A stretch of DNA of 64,000 nucleotides, from assembly GCA_036274495.1 (NCBI GenBank), contig DASUFP010000076.1:1-64000 (forward strand), written 5' to 3'. Both the position numbers and the translations under genes were made by a program. Positions 43,387-52,991 of the stretch are shown in pieces. Source of the stretch: DASUFP01 sp036274495 (GTDB taxonomy: Bacteria; Bacteroidota; Bacteroidia; AKYH767-A; OLB10). Below the pieces are notes generated by a model, which saw only the letters and a list, made by a program, of their open reading frames with translations, was not told the origin of the DNA and did no database searches. The number at the start of each line of letters is the position of its first letter. The first letter of the stretch is position 1.

Positions 43387-43724
43387 TTTAAGGCCCGGTA
43401 AGGCTTCCCTCACTATTAAATGCCGGGCCCTGTTCTTCATAAAGAGATAACGCACGGTTAATATTGACATGATATTGATGTTCTTTTTTTGCATCAAAAT
43501 AAAACCGTATTGACATCAAGTCGTAATTCATATACCCGCCGCACGTTTTTAACTGTATTTTCAACGGGTCTCACCTCCTCCCTTTTATTTTTAACAGTAC
43601 AACCGGAGAAATTCAACAACTTCTTTCTTCAGCCATACGTCGAATTGCTGCTGGCCACTCATAGCGGTATTTTCTCCGCCTTCCGATTCAATCCGAATTC
43701 GAGACTTCACTGAAACCCGCTATT
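43387..43724. other. Intergenic region upstream of the LpxH-like gene
   Basis: No convincing gene. A 74-codon frame at 43489-43713 begins with TTG and has no family features. The promoter of the following two-gene unit should lie here. Confidence 0.4.
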
Positions 43725-44621
43725 ATGAAAACCCCACCGGCCGGCAAACAAAAGAGAAAAGTTGAACTGGTCGTTCTCTCCGATATACATCTCGGTACCT
43801 ACGGCTGTCACGCGAAAGAACTGTACCGGTATATGAAGAGCATCCGCCCCAAAGCCGTTGTGCTGAATGGCGACATCATTGACATGTGGCAGTTTTCGAA
43901 GAATTACTTTCCGAAAGACCATTTGAGCGTACTGCACCGTCTATTCAAATGGATCAACAAAGGCATACCTGTTTACTACTTACCCGGCAACCACGATGAG
44001 AACCTCAGAAGGTTCGTCGGGTTTAAGATGGGGTCGCTGGCCATTGAAAACAAACTGGTCATGGACCTAAACGGCAAAAAGACCTGGATTTTTCATGGTG
44101 ATGTGTTTGATGTAACCATGCAGCATTCCAAATGGCTCGCCCGGCTGGGAGCTATCGGTTACGACACCTTGATTCTGATCAATTCTTTTTGCAACTGGAT
44201 TCTAACGAAAACAGGAAGAGGGAAAATTTCCTTTTCCAAAACCATAAAGAACAGCGTTAAACAGGCTGTAAGTTTTATCAATCATTTTGAGCAGCTCTGT
44301 GCCGATATTGCTTCCGAAAGCGGTTATGACACCGTTATTTGCGGACATATACATCAGCCGGAGATAAGAGAGATGCAAGGCGAAAAGGGACCCGTAACTT
44401 ATATGAATTCCGGCGACTGGATAGAAAACCTGACAAGCCTGGAATACAACGATGGTAAATGGAGCTTGTTTAAATACGATGAAAAAGATTTTGAAGCATC
44501 GCATGAAGAAACTGAAACAGAAGAGGCGGAACAGTTACCGGATGAAAAGTTAGTCTTTATGAAAAACAAAGAAATTTTCACACTGATGGCCACTGAATTC
44601 GGAATGAAAATGGACCGGTAA
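43725..44621 (+). CDS. LpxH-like metallophosphoesterase (UDP-2,3-diacylglucosamine diphosphatase family)
   Basis: 298 residues. The five phosphoesterase motifs are in order: VLSDIHLG, VLNGDIIDMW, LPGNHDE, FHGDVFD and GHIHQPE, giving the full two-metal site. The W after GDIID and the overall length fit LpxH-type enzymes that cleave UDP-diacylglucosamine in lipid A synthesis, at the inner face of the cytoplasmic membrane. The C-terminal 45 residues are an acidic extra tail. It is 24 bases upstream of a glycosyltransferase gene, so probably co-transcribed. A lipid-phosphoesterase with another substrate is the alternative. Confidence 0.8.
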   Translation: MKTPPAGKQKRKVELVVLSDIHLGTYGCHAKELYRYMKSIRPKAVVLNGDIIDMWQFSKNYFPKDHLSVLHRLFKWINKGIPVYYLPGNHDENLRRFVGFKMGSLAIENKLVMDLNGKKTWIFHGDVFDVTMQHSKWLARLGAIGYDTLILINSFCNWILTKTGRGKISFSKTIKNSVKQAVSFINHFEQLCADIASESGYDTVICGHIHQPEIREMQGEKGPVTYMNSGDWIENLTSLEYNDGKWSLFKYDEKDFEASHEETETEEAEQLPDEKLVFMKNKEIFTLMATEFGMKMDR

Positions 44622-44645
44622 CAGAACTATAAGAAATCTAAACCC

Positions 44646-45695
44646 ATGAATAAGAAACTAAAAATCCTCTATGCAATACAGGGAACCGGCAATGGCCATA
44701 TTACCAGAGCAATGGAGATTGTTCCACTTCTCAAAAAAAAGGGCACTGTTGACGTATTAATCAGCGGCATACAGTCGGACCTGGAGTTGCCTTTTAAAGT
44801 GCAGTATAAACTCAACGGCCTCTCATTTATTTTTGGTACAAAAGGCGGTGTTGATATCTGGCATACCTATGCACGCATGAACACCTTACGGTTATTGAAA
44901 GAAATAAAAAGTCTGGATCCCACCAAATACGATCTTGTAATAAGCGATTTTGAACCCGTTTCAGCATGGGCCTGTCAGCTGGCGGGAGTCCCCTGCATAG
45001 GACTAAGCAACCAGGCCGCCACCCTGCATCCCAAGACACCAAAGCCTAAAAACATCGACTTAATCGGAAAACTGGTGCTGGAACATTATGCTCCGGTTAC
45101 TTTTAATTACGGATTTCATTTCAAGCGTCTTGATAAATCCATTTTCACGCCTATAATCCGAAAAGAGGTAAGAAGCCTTACCCCTTCCGACAAGGGCCAT
45201 TACACTGTTTATCTTCCCAGTTACAGTGACGAACGCATCATTAAAGTGCTTGATAAAATGGAAAATATAACCTGGGAGGTCTTTTCGAAACGCTGTACCA
45301 AAAAATTTGAGCACAATAAAATTACCATTCAGCCCATAAAGCAGGAATCCTTTTTGAAGAGTATTGCCGCTTCATCTGGGGTGTTGTGTAATGCCGGTTT
45401 CGGAGTGGCCAGTGAAGCGTTGTTTCTTGGGAAAAAACTGCTGGTTATTCCAATGAAAACACAATACGAACAAATGTGCAATGCCGCCATGCTGAAAAGC
45501 ATGGGCGTGACGGTTATCAAAAAACTGAGAAAGAAAAATATCGGGAAAATTGAAAACTGGATCGCTAAAGGAGCTGTTGCACCGGTTGATTACAAAGACG
45601 AAACAGAACAGATTCTGGATATGATTATTAAAAATCATGCAGGCCACACTGTTGAACACTTTGCCGAAACGGGGACCTATTCATCCATACAATAA
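44646..45695 (+). CDS. MurG/GT28-like glycosyltransferase
   Basis: 349 residues. The start ILYAIQGTGNGHITRAMEI contains the glycine-rich GNGH loop of GT28/MurG-type transferases. The C-terminal donor site is seen in GVLCNAGFGVASEALFLGKKLLV, equivalent to the conserved GG-T--E motif. This belongs to the Glyco_trans_1_3 group common in Bacteroidota. It follows the LpxH-like gene and may act on an envelope lipid. The sugar donor is not known. Confidence 0.8.
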   Translation: MNKKLKILYAIQGTGNGHITRAMEIVPLLKKKGTVDVLISGIQSDLELPFKVQYKLNGLSFIFGTKGGVDIWHTYARMNTLRLLKEIKSLDPTKYDLVISDFEPVSAWACQLAGVPCIGLSNQAATLHPKTPKPKNIDLIGKLVLEHYAPVTFNYGFHFKRLDKSIFTPIIRKEVRSLTPSDKGHYTVYLPSYSDERIIKVLDKMENITWEVFSKRCTKKFEHNKITIQPIKQESFLKSIAASSGVLCNAGFGVASEALFLGKKLLVIPMKTQYEQMCNAAMLKSMGVTVIKKLRKKNIGKIENWIAKGAVAPVDYKDETEQILDMIIKNHAGHTVEHFAETGTYSSIQ

Positions 45696-45740
45696 GTGAA
45701 TCCAAACACCTATTTTCGCATCATCACCACCCGTAGATAA

Positions 45741-47075
45741 GTGAAAGCGTCTGAATTTGGATCCTCCTTTAAATGGGGAGTATCGGCGTCGGCATATCAG
45801 ACAGAAGGTGCCTATGCCGCTGACGGGAAAGGATTGTCGATTTGGGATGTGTTTACCGAAAAAAAAAGACACATTCGCAATGGGGCAAATGCCAATGTGA
45901 GCTGCGACTTTTACAACAGGTATAACAGCGATTTAGATCATATCCAATCACTCCGTATTCCCAATTTCAGGTTCTCACTCTCCTGGTCGCGGTTGTTGCC
46001 GGATGGTATTGGCAGGGTAAATAAAAAAGGGGTTGATTTTTACAACAGATTAATTGATGGCTGTAATGAGAGAGGCATTACGCCCTGGATTACATTATAC
46101 CACTGGGATCTCCCTCAAAAACTTTCGGAAAAAGGCGGCTGGATAAACCGTGATGTGGTTGAATGGTTTTCCGAATATACCGGAAAGGCTTTACAGCTGT
46201 TTGGCGACAGGGTAACCTACTGGATGGTTTTAAATGAACCAATGGTATTTACCGGTGCCGGATACTTTATGGGTATTCATGCTCCCGGTAAAAAAGGTCT
46301 GGGAAATTTCCTCGCATCCATGCACCATGCCACACTGGCGCAGGCAGCCGGCTGTAAAATTATCAAATCGGCCGGCAACGGCATGCAGGCAGGGACTACC
46401 TTTTCCTGTTCGCATCTCACCCCCTATACCTCCTCGGAAGCTGATCAGAGAGCCACCGTTCGAATGGATGCGCTCTTAAACCGGTTGTTTATTGAACCGG
46501 CTCTCGGGCTAGGCTATCCTACTGCAGAGCTTTCCTTTTTACACAAGGCCGAAAAATACATGCAGCCCGGTGATGCGGACAACATGAAAGCCGATTTCGA
46601 TTTTATAGGAATTCAAAACTACACACGTGAATGTGTTGCGCATTCCATGTGGATTCCCTATCTGAATGCCCGTTTGATACCGGCACACAAAAGAAAGGTG
46701 TACCACACCTCGATGAACTGGGAGGTGTATCCGGAAGCTATTTATGAAACGCTCCGTAAATTCAATGAATACAAAGGGATAAAAAAACTGATAGTAACCG
46801 AAAACGGAGCTGCCTTTCATGATGTACTGCAACACAACCGTGTGACCGATACCGAAAGAACGCAGTACCTGAACGATTACCTGAACCAGGTGTTAAGGGC
46901 AAAAAAAGAAGGAATGCCTGTTGATGGTTATTTTGTCTGGTCGCTAACCGATAATTTTGAATGGGCCGAAGGATATGATCCGCGGTTCGGGTTGATTTAT
47001 GTTGACTTTGCAACACAACAACGAACCGTTAAAGATTCGGGCTTCTGGTACCGGGATTTTTTAACCAGGGGCTAA
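45741..47075 (+). CDS. GH1 family beta-glucosidase/beta-glycosidase
   Basis: 444 residues. The start codon is GTG at 45741, since the family N-terminus FKWGVSASAYQTEGA begins 11 residues later and no ATG lies nearby. The acid/base glutamate is in VLNEPMVF and the nucleophile in IVTENGAAF, with the donor-site TLYHWDLPQ and the C-terminal FEWAEGYDPRFG loops also present. There is no signal peptide, so it is cytosolic and hydrolyses beta-linked disaccharides or aryl glucosides. Its stop is 3 bases from the convergent 47079-47642 gene. Confidence 0.92.
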   Translation: MKASEFGSSFKWGVSASAYQTEGAYAADGKGLSIWDVFTEKKRHIRNGANANVSCDFYNRYNSDLDHIQSLRIPNFRFSLSWSRLLPDGIGRVNKKGVDFYNRLIDGCNERGITPWITLYHWDLPQKLSEKGGWINRDVVEWFSEYTGKALQLFGDRVTYWMVLNEPMVFTGAGYFMGIHAPGKKGLGNFLASMHHATLAQAAGCKIIKSAGNGMQAGTTFSCSHLTPYTSSEADQRATVRMDALLNRLFIEPALGLGYPTAELSFLHKAEKYMQPGDADNMKADFDFIGIQNYTRECVAHSMWIPYLNARLIPAHKRKVYHTSMNWEVYPEAIYETLRKFNEYKGIKKLIVTENGAAFHDVLQHNRVTDTERTQYLNDYLNQVLRAKKEGMPVDGYFVWSLTDNFEWAEGYDPRFGLIYVDFATQQRTVKDSGFWYRDFLTRG

Positions 47076-47078
47076 CTG

Positions 47079-47642
47079 TTATTTCTTCGCATTTCTTGCA
47101 AGCACCTCTTTTACCCGTGCAATAAATCCGCGCAGCTGTTCCATTGAGGCGGGCGTCATTTCGATGGTCGATTGGGTATCATCTTTTTTAAGACGCATAA
47201 ATATCACCCATTTATCTTCGTCAAAAAAACAACCTGCCTCGGTACCTCCGCGTGTGTTGAAGACCAATTCGGTGTAAGAGGTAGGAGTTGTCTGCAGATA
47301 TTGTTCACTCATCATCGTCAGCATTTTTTGCATCCCGTCAATTTCATCGCTTTCAATCATGGTGTATTTACCCTTGTCGAGTACATCAAAGACCATACAC
47401 TGTCGTTCTTCACCCGTATCGGTGTCTTTGAGCAGCAACGCATTTACTTCCATATCCTGCTTCACCATACCATACTTCACTGTTAACGTACCTACCGTAA
47501 TCATCTTTTTTTCGACAATCGAGTTGGGTTTATTCATGAAGATGTCGGAATCGGTCTGATAGGTATTCTTTCTTTTATCCTGGCCCAAAGCCACAACGCA
47601 AATGAACAGATACAAGCCGGTGAGAAGAAGTACTTTTTTCAT
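47079..47642 (-). CDS. Exported hypothetical protein
   Basis: 187 residues. Signal peptide LLLTGLYLFICVVALGQ. The mature part is an alpha/beta protein with VEKKMITVGTLTVKYG and CFFDEDKWVIFMRLKK, with no known family. The pattern suggests a small periplasmic protein of the kind often annotated in Bacteroidota without function. It stands convergent to the GH1 gene and is preceded by 49 bases from the thioredoxin-like gene on the same strand. Confidence 0.6.
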   Translation of the reverse strand: MKKVLLLTGLYLFICVVALGQDKRKNTYQTDSDIFMNKPNSIVEKKMITVGTLTVKYGMVKQDMEVNALLLKDTDTGEERQCMVFDVLDKGKYTMIESDEIDGMQKMLTMMSEQYLQTTPTSYTELVFNTRGGTEAGCFFDEDKWVIFMRLKKDDTQSTIEMTPASMEQLRGFIARVKEVLARNAKK

Positions 47643-47691
47643 AGAGAAATGTGTTTAATCAAGTCAAAAATAGTAAAACCATTCTGAAATG

Positions 47692-48294
47692 CTACCATAT
47701 TTCAATCAGTTCCTTCTGAAGCGTCATTGTTTGGTCGACAGCGTACCACAGGTGCAGCTCTTTCTGAAAATCCTCTTTTGAAATGGCGCCATCGGCATGT
47801 TTCCACTTCAACATAATTTCCTGTGCAGGTTTGGGCCGCGGCCCCCAGCGGCTGATCAGCTGACCGGATTGCTTATTAACTCTCAGCAAAACGGGTACCG
47901 AGCGTGATCCATCCGTTAAAAAGCGCTTCATTAATTCGGGGTGGTTATCTCTGCCGGTAATCAGCAGTTGAATAGTCCCGGACGACAACCGGGCAATTTT
48001 ATCAAAAACAGGGAGCGTCTGGGCCGAATCGCCGCACCATGCCTCCGACAGTACCAGCCACACCTCGGGCCTTTGCAGCTGCGAAACTTTTTGAACCAGC
48101 TCCTCTTTCAGCTCTACTTTATTTTCGAGCCGGTCCATGCGGTATTCATTCAGCCGGGTGAATTCAACATAACTCTCTGTGACAGTGTTTCCTGTTGTCA
48201 GATTTTTTGACAGCAGTTTTTTTATCAGACTACGGTAATCGCTATAGCTTAACGCGTCGGATGGAATAGTTACCGGCTCCATGCTACCGAACAA
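47692..48294 (-). CDS. Thioredoxin-fold protein with single active cysteine
   Basis: 200 residues. WLVLSEAWCGDSAQTLPVF is the active-site helix of the Thioredoxin_9 (PF14595) group, whose usual form is WCGDC; here the second cysteine is serine, so it cannot form the normal disulfide. Later GRDNHPELMKRF and a cis-proline region (SRSVPVLLRV) complete the fold. It is cytosolic. A start at Met5 (48282) is equally possible. Role: perhaps a monothiol redox or chaperone protein. Confidence 0.75.
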   Translation of the reverse strand: MFGSMEPVTIPSDALSYSDYRSLIKKLLSKNLTTGNTVTESYVEFTRLNEYRMDRLENKVELKEELVQKVSQLQRPEVWLVLSEAWCGDSAQTLPVFDKIARLSSGTIQLLITGRDNHPELMKRFLTDGSRSVPVLLRVNKQSGQLISRWGPRPKPAQEIMLKWKHADGAISKEDFQKELHLWYAVDQTMTLQKELIEIW

Positions 48295-48335
48295 AGATCA
48301 AAAAAGTGCATGCAGGAGCAATTGTTCATTTCAAT

Positions 48336-48917
48336 TTACGGATGGTGCACCGGCATTTGTGAAACAGCCGGTAAGGTATCAAGTAATCGAAAAGGCAGAT
48401 CAAGCTTTTGAATATCAAGTATGGTATCCAGAAATACATCTTCACCGTTCCAGTCCTTGCCTTCGAAAAAAGCATTCACATATTTATTCATACCTAAAAG
48501 ATAATACCCTCCCTCTTCGGCAGGTCCCACCACCACCGAGGTTTCTTTCATATTCTCAAATGCTTCAACAATGTGCGAACGACTCATCTCCGAACACTCA
48601 CCCATTACCAGTACAACCCGTTTGTAACCCCGTTCGAAACCGCTCTTAAAGGCATCCGCCAAACGGCTGCCCGTATCACCACCCGATTGCATTTCCTTGC
48701 CGTAGGTGTCCTCCTCAAAAACATCACCCGTCTCGATAAAATCGCTGTATAAAACCAGCTTTTCTGCCGGCAAAGTTGAGGATATGTCGCGTAAATGCTG
48801 CAGCATTTGCAGGTAGGTTTCAAGCGCATTCGACTCACCCACCAGCCGGATTATTGAAGGATGCACTTTACCATCCACCGCGTTGCGGATAAAGAGAATC
48901 AACAGATTGTCGTTCAT
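48336..48917 (-). CDS. DUF2064 (TIGR04282-type) nucleotidyl/glycosyltransferase-like protein
   Basis: 193 residues. The GT-A fold of the DUF2064 group is seen in LLILFIRNAVDGKVHPS, GSRLADAFKSGFERGY and VVGPAEEGGYYLLGM. The usual I-G-x-D-x-P segment reads VMGECSEM, with the metal-binding aspartate replaced by glutamate. The family includes a glycosyltransferase of arsenosugar synthesis and others of unknown role. The gene is 41 bases upstream of the thioredoxin-like gene. Confidence 0.75.
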   Translation of the reverse strand: MNDNLLILFIRNAVDGKVHPSIIRLVGESNALETYLQMLQHLRDISSTLPAEKLVLYSDFIETGDVFEEDTYGKEMQSGGDTGSRLADAFKSGFERGYKRVVLVMGECSEMSRSHIVEAFENMKETSVVVGPAEEGGYYLLGMNKYVNAFFEGKDWNGEDVFLDTILDIQKLDLPFRLLDTLPAVSQMPVHHP

Positions 48918-48944
48918 AAGATGCGGATTACGGGTGTAAGAATA

Positions 48945-48982
48945 AAAAAAACCGCAGTCTGTTAAGGACTACGGTTTAAAAA
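48945..48982. terminator. Terminator downstream of the lipoprotein gene
   Basis: AAACCGCAGTC and GACTACGGTTT form an 11-base stem with one unpaired position, with A-runs on the left and on the right. For the minus-strand lipoprotein gene at 49002 this yields a U-rich end. It lies 20 bases from that gene's stop codon. Confidence 0.7.
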
Positions 48983-49001
48983 AGTTATCTACAACAGCCT
49001 G

Positions 49002-49463
49002 TTACTGTCCGGGTGCAGGAGCCGGTGGAGCTTCAGGAGTAGTTCCGGGAATATTTTTCTTGTATTTTACAAGTGTTGCCTTAATAACAACATCCTGATT
49101 TATTTTGGTTTTGCTGACACCGCCACTCACACTGCCACCGTGCTTATTGGATTTTCCGCCTCCGCCACCAACTGATGTAAATCCGCCTGCCTGCTGATCA
49201 AAATTGTCGATAATAACAGCGTCAGCACCCTTGCTGGCTGCAATTTGCATAACCTTTCGCTGAATTTTTTCGGTAGATTTTTTGGACGACATTTTCACAT
49301 CCATTTTGCCCATAATTTCAAAAGGCTCAGGAATATCTGCTTCTCTGAAAAACATTTCCGCATTGACGGTTGGCGCATACGACTTACCAAAATATTTATA
49401 GGGGCTCGATCCGCAACCCGCAAGTGCGGTAACAACAAACAAAACTGAAAAAAGACGCTTCAT
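49002..49463 (-). CDS. Lipoprotein of unknown function
   Basis: 153 residues. The signal VLFVVTALAGC is a lipobox with the acylated cysteine at about residue 17. The following FEIMGKMDVKM to AASKGADAVIIDNFD region resembles the small alpha/beta domain of envelope lipoproteins such as the YbjQ/DUF4156 type. Next is a glycine-rich SVGGGGGKSNKHGG stretch and a Pro/Ala-rich tail. Probably anchored in the envelope, facing the periplasm or outside. Function unknown. Confidence 0.7.
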   Translation of the reverse strand: MKRLFSVLFVVTALAGCGSSPYKYFGKSYAPTVNAEMFFREADIPEPFEIMGKMDVKMSSKKSTEKIQRKVMQIAASKGADAVIIDNFDQQAGGFTSVGGGGGKSNKHGGSVSGGVSKTKINQDVVIKATLVKYKKNIPGTTPEAPPAPAPGQ

Positions 49464-49532
49464 ATAATTATGTGTTTAGGTTAGAAGTATTATGCAAATT
49501 TAGCCGAAAATCCATTATAAAGGGCACTTCGT

Positions 49533-50942
49533 TCAATTCCTGATTCCGGAACGCACCAGTTTAATGGTTTGTCCTACTCCGCTGCCGCTAACATGAACCA
49601 GATAAATACCATTGCTCCAGGGCTGCGAAGGAATGGTCAATTTGTTGGAGCCAGACTGCAGGTCAGCAATCTGATCATAAACGGAACGTCCGAGCATATC
49701 CACAATTTTCAACGATACCTTGCCGGGATCTTTTAAAGTTATCTGAAGTGTTGCATCGCCGCTTACCGGATTGCCGATAACCGCCACACCCTGATTTACC
49801 CCGTCAGGAGTATGTGCAGCAAGTACCGTAGCGCCGTTTAACAAAAACAATCCGTTAGAAATATCGCTGGCCACAATTGTTCCTGATGGTAAAAAGGGAT
49901 ACACTCCCCAGCAACCCGCATAGGATGAATAATCAACATTTGACGGATAGGTATCATAATAGGCCACCTGCACCGGATTGGATGGATCGGCAATATCAAA
50001 CACCTGAACACCGTCGTGATAATAGGAGACAAAGAGATAATGTTCTCTTATAAATTCATTATGCGGTATACTGCCATTAGGTCCGTTAGGAACAGGCACG
50101 TTCAGGAGATTGGAGCGGAATACACTTTTTACAATCGGATTCGAGAAATCGGAAATGTCAAATGCCTTAAGTCCGCTTCCGTGCGTTTCGTCAGCAACAA
50201 TTAAGGTAAAACCCTGGGGGGTTAACCAGGAACTGTGGCTGTAGCCCATTTCGGGGTAGTTATCGAGAACCAGCAACAACTGCGGCGATATTGGATTCAC
50301 AAAACTGTAAACATACAATCCATCGTACCCGACAGAGCAATAGGCTGTGTCGTTTCTAACAAACACATCGTGTACATGCGAAAAGTTGGTACTCGAAAGC
50401 GTGGTTATGAAGGTAGGATTTACAGGATTGGCAAGTGAGAGCACATCCATAGCATGAAAGTTACCTCCAACGGTAGTAGATGGCATATACAATTTATTGC
50501 CTTCAATAAAAATGTTGTGTGCCCGGGTACAAAGCACGTCGCTGTCGTAAACTTTCACGACAGAGTCGGGCAGGTATTGCAGATCGAAAATCTGTAAGGA
50601 GTTGGCGCCCTCATCGGCCACTCCGTAACAGTAGTGAGAATAGGTTTTAAAGTCGCGGTGAATGGTAAGCGTTGCCTGATCCTTACTCGGCTGAAAACTC
50701 ACCTGCACCGGATTGGTCGGATTGGTAACATCAAAGAAGTGTGTACCTATTGCACTGCCTATAATGGCATACTCATGCCCAAGGCTGTCGGCATATCCCC
50801 AGCAGTCGTTATAGGCACCATAAAACGCGGGAGGAATGGTTGGGTCGTTCCAATTATAAAGTAAAGGCAAATTGAGTTGCATTTGAGCGTGGGCACCGCT
50901 CATTGAAATACCCGCAATAAGTAAGAGTATAAATTTCTTCAT
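49533..50942 (-). CDS. Secreted T9SS protein with LVIVD-type repeats (choice-of-anchor B)
   Basis: About 469 residues from the ATG at 50940-50942, which gives a proper signal peptide (FILLLIAGISMSGAHAQ); the longer frame would place extra residues before it. The body has repeated HFFDVTNPTNPVQVSF, LQIFDLQYLPD, LYVYSFVNPISPQ and VQVFDIADPSNPVQVA segments, the LVIVD propeller repeats. The C-terminus from VAVIGNPVSGDATLQ to NGIYLVHVSG and TIKLVRSG is a T9SS sorting domain. Probably displayed on the surface. Confidence 0.82.
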   Translation of the reverse strand: MKKFILLLIAGISMSGAHAQMQLNLPLLYNWNDPTIPPAFYGAYNDCWGYADSLGHEYAIIGSAIGTHFFDVTNPTNPVQVSFQPSKDQATLTIHRDFKTYSHYCYGVADEGANSLQIFDLQYLPDSVVKVYDSDVLCTRAHNIFIEGNKLYMPSTTVGGNFHAMDVLSLANPVNPTFITTLSSTNFSHVHDVFVRNDTAYCSVGYDGLYVYSFVNPISPQLLLVLDNYPEMGYSHSSWLTPQGFTLIVADETHGSGLKAFDISDFSNPIVKSVFRSNLLNVPVPNGPNGSIPHNEFIREHYLFVSYYHDGVQVFDIADPSNPVQVAYYDTYPSNVDYSSYAGCWGVYPFLPSGTIVASDISNGLFLLNGATVLAAHTPDGVNQGVAVIGNPVSGDATLQITLKDPGKVSLKIVDMLGRSVYDQIADLQSGSNKLTIPSQPWSNGIYLVHVSGSGVGQTIKLVRSGIRN

Positions 50943-51022
50943 GTTAACAGCTGTTAGGAACCTGACCCAAATGTACAAAAAGAGGGACAATCAGGGGGTC
51001 ATGTTCTCGTAAAAAGGAGTTG

Positions 51023-51835
51023 TTAACTTTCTGAAATAAGCGTTTCGATCAGTGTAGTCAGCTTTGCTTCGGCAAGGGATGCCACATGCACCACTTCGTC
51101 ATGGGTCAAAGGTTCGGGTTGGTCCATCCCTCCAAGGTCGGTAATAACCGAAACGGCAAAACAGCTGAGCCCCATGTGCCGGGCGGCAATAACCTCGGGG
51201 ACCGTTGACATACCCACCGCATCGGCACCTATGGTACGTATATAACGGTATTCGGCCGGCGTTTCGTAACAGGGCCCGGTAACAGCGGCATAAACACCTG
51301 TATGACATCTGAAACCTTGTTTGACGGCGATGGATTGCGCTTTCTTAATCAATTTCTGATCATAAGGAGCACTCATATCCGGAAATCTTGGCCCCAGTTC
51401 CTCCTCGTTATGACCTATCAGAGGGTTTACTCCCATCAGGTTGATGTGGTCATCCAGAATCATCAGATCACCTACCTGAAATCCGGGGCGCAGGCCACCG
51501 CTCGCGTTACTTAACAGGAGCTGCTGTACTCCCAGATAACGCAAGACCCGTACAGGAAATACAACCTCTTCCATGGAGTAGCCTTCGTAAAAATGAAACC
51601 TACCCTGAAGGGCCACCACTTTTTTGCCACCCAGGATTCCCATTGTCATTTTGCTTCCATGACCCTTGACAGTAGATACCGGAAAGTTGGGAATTTGGTG
51701 GTAAGGAATTTCAAACTCCTTTTGTATGGCATTGGCAAGTCCGCCCAAACCGCTACCTAAAATAATTCCGATTTCGGGCTCCCAGCCGCTTGCCTTTTTT
51801 AAAAAATCAGCTGTCGCTTTTATTTGTTTCGACAT
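51023..51835 (-). CDS. punA: Purine-nucleoside phosphorylase
   Basis: 270 residues. The phosphate-binding loop GIILGSGLGGL, the FHFYEGYS and LLSNASGGL segments, GPCYETPAEYR and the base-binding GADAVGMSTVPEVI all match trimeric PNPs that split inosine and guanosine to base plus ribose-1-phosphate for purine salvage. Full length. The gene starts inside the last 29 bases of lpxK on the same strand, so its translation is probably coupled to lpxK. Confidence 0.93.
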   Translation of the reverse strand: MSKQIKATADFLKKASGWEPEIGIILGSGLGGLANAIQKEFEIPYHQIPNFPVSTVKGHGSKMTMGILGGKKVVALQGRFHFYEGYSMEEVVFPVRVLRYLGVQQLLLSNASGGLRPGFQVGDLMILDDHINLMGVNPLIGHNEEELGPRFPDMSAPYDQKLIKKAQSIAVKQGFRCHTGVYAAVTGPCYETPAEYRYIRTIGADAVGMSTVPEVIAARHMGLSCFAVSVITDLGGMDQPEPLTHDEVVHVASLAEAKLTTLIETLISES

Positions 51836-52862
51836 AATTTAAAATCAGTTCATCAAACACAGATTGGTCTTCCGGCGGTAACAGAATGTCAACTGGCACA
51901 TAAAATACCGGTAACTCCTTTAACATTCCATGTTCGGCAGCAGTGCGCAACCGCATTGCATCTTTTTCGGTTGTGAGGAGTACTGTAGACGGCTCATTCA
52001 GCATTCTGGTCTGAAAATGTTCTGCCAGCTCATCCAGTTCCGCAGGGGTATATTCATGATGATCGCCAAACAAAAAGATATCAGGCTTAACATAACGGGC
52101 AGTAACATATTCAACAAACCGACCGGCATCGGCAATACCCGCAAATAAAATCACCACTTTGGGATGTTCGGGAAAAGTGACAACCGTACCGGTAAAAACC
52201 GGCTTTGGATGGCCATATGTAAGAGATGAGAAAAGGACCGGCTTTTCATGCATTCGAACTTTTCGGGTAATGCTTTTTTTTTCAGCTTCCACCCCGTCAG
52301 GAGTTTTTGTTACAATGAGGCAATCGGCTCGTCTTTTTCCGGATACAGGTTCACGCAAGTTACCTGCGGGCAGCAGGTGATCTTTGTAAAACGGACGCTG
52401 CCAGGAGGTCAACAGGATTTTAAAACCCGGTACCACCCTTCGGTGCTGAAATCCATCATCCATAAGGATAACCTGAACATTCGGGAACTGTTTTATGATG
52501 GTACGTATACCCTCGGCCCTGTTTTCACATACGGTTACCGTTAGTTCGGGATGGCGTGTCTTATAAAGCAGCGGTTCATCGCCGGCTTCGTTAACCGACG
52601 AGCGCAGGGTGACTTCCCTGAAACCTTTTGACTGACGCCCATATCCCCTGCTTAAAGTTGCAACCCGGTATTTACCCGAGAGCAACCGGATGAGGTATTC
52701 GGTATGGGGTGTTTTACCGGTTCCGCCCGTACTCAGGTTACCGACAAGAATAACGGGAAGATTAAATTTTACCGAAGGAAAAATTCCTGAATCGTAAAAA
52801 AAATTCCGCAACACCACCACCAGTCCGTAACAAAAAGAAAAGGGATAAAGCAGGAGTCGCAT
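51807..52862 (-). CDS. lpxK: Tetraacyldisaccharide 4'-kinase (LpxK)
   Basis: About 351 residues from the ATG at 52860-52862, because the family begins with a hydrophobic helix (here MRLLLYPFSFCYGLVVVLRN); an upstream frame start would add an unrelated hydrophilic tail. The P-loop is VGNLSTGGTGKTP, then LSRGYGR and MDDGFQHRRV, all LpxK signatures. It phosphorylates the 4' position of the lipid A disaccharide at the inner membrane. Together with the LpxH-like gene at 43.7 kb this points to a lipid A-bearing outer membrane. Confidence 0.93.
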   Translation of the reverse strand: MRLLLYPFSFCYGLVVVLRNFFYDSGIFPSVKFNLPVILVGNLSTGGTGKTPHTEYLIRLLSGKYRVATLSRGYGRQSKGFREVTLRSSVNEAGDEPLLYKTRHPELTVTVCENRAEGIRTIIKQFPNVQVILMDDGFQHRRVVPGFKILLTSWQRPFYKDHLLPAGNLREPVSGKRRADCLIVTKTPDGVEAEKKSITRKVRMHEKPVLFSSLTYGHPKPVFTGTVVTFPEHPKVVILFAGIADAGRFVEYVTARYVKPDIFLFGDHHEYTPAELDELAEHFQTRMLNEPSTVLLTTEKDAMRLRTAAEHGMLKELPVFYVPVDILLPPEDQSVFDELILNYVETNKSDS

Positions 52863-52991
52863 CTGTTGATCAGAATTTGTACGAATACTTTTAATGTTGC
52901 CGAAGGTAGGAAAATCGACCGAAATCAAAATAACGGAAACAGCTGTGCTATTGAAATGTAACAGGTAACTTTGACCTTTGAACCGATTACT

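Noticed and set aside
43489..43713. 74-codon plus-strand frame after the terminator
   Set aside because: It starts with TTG, has no recognisable domain or signal peptide, and sits in a region expected to hold a promoter.
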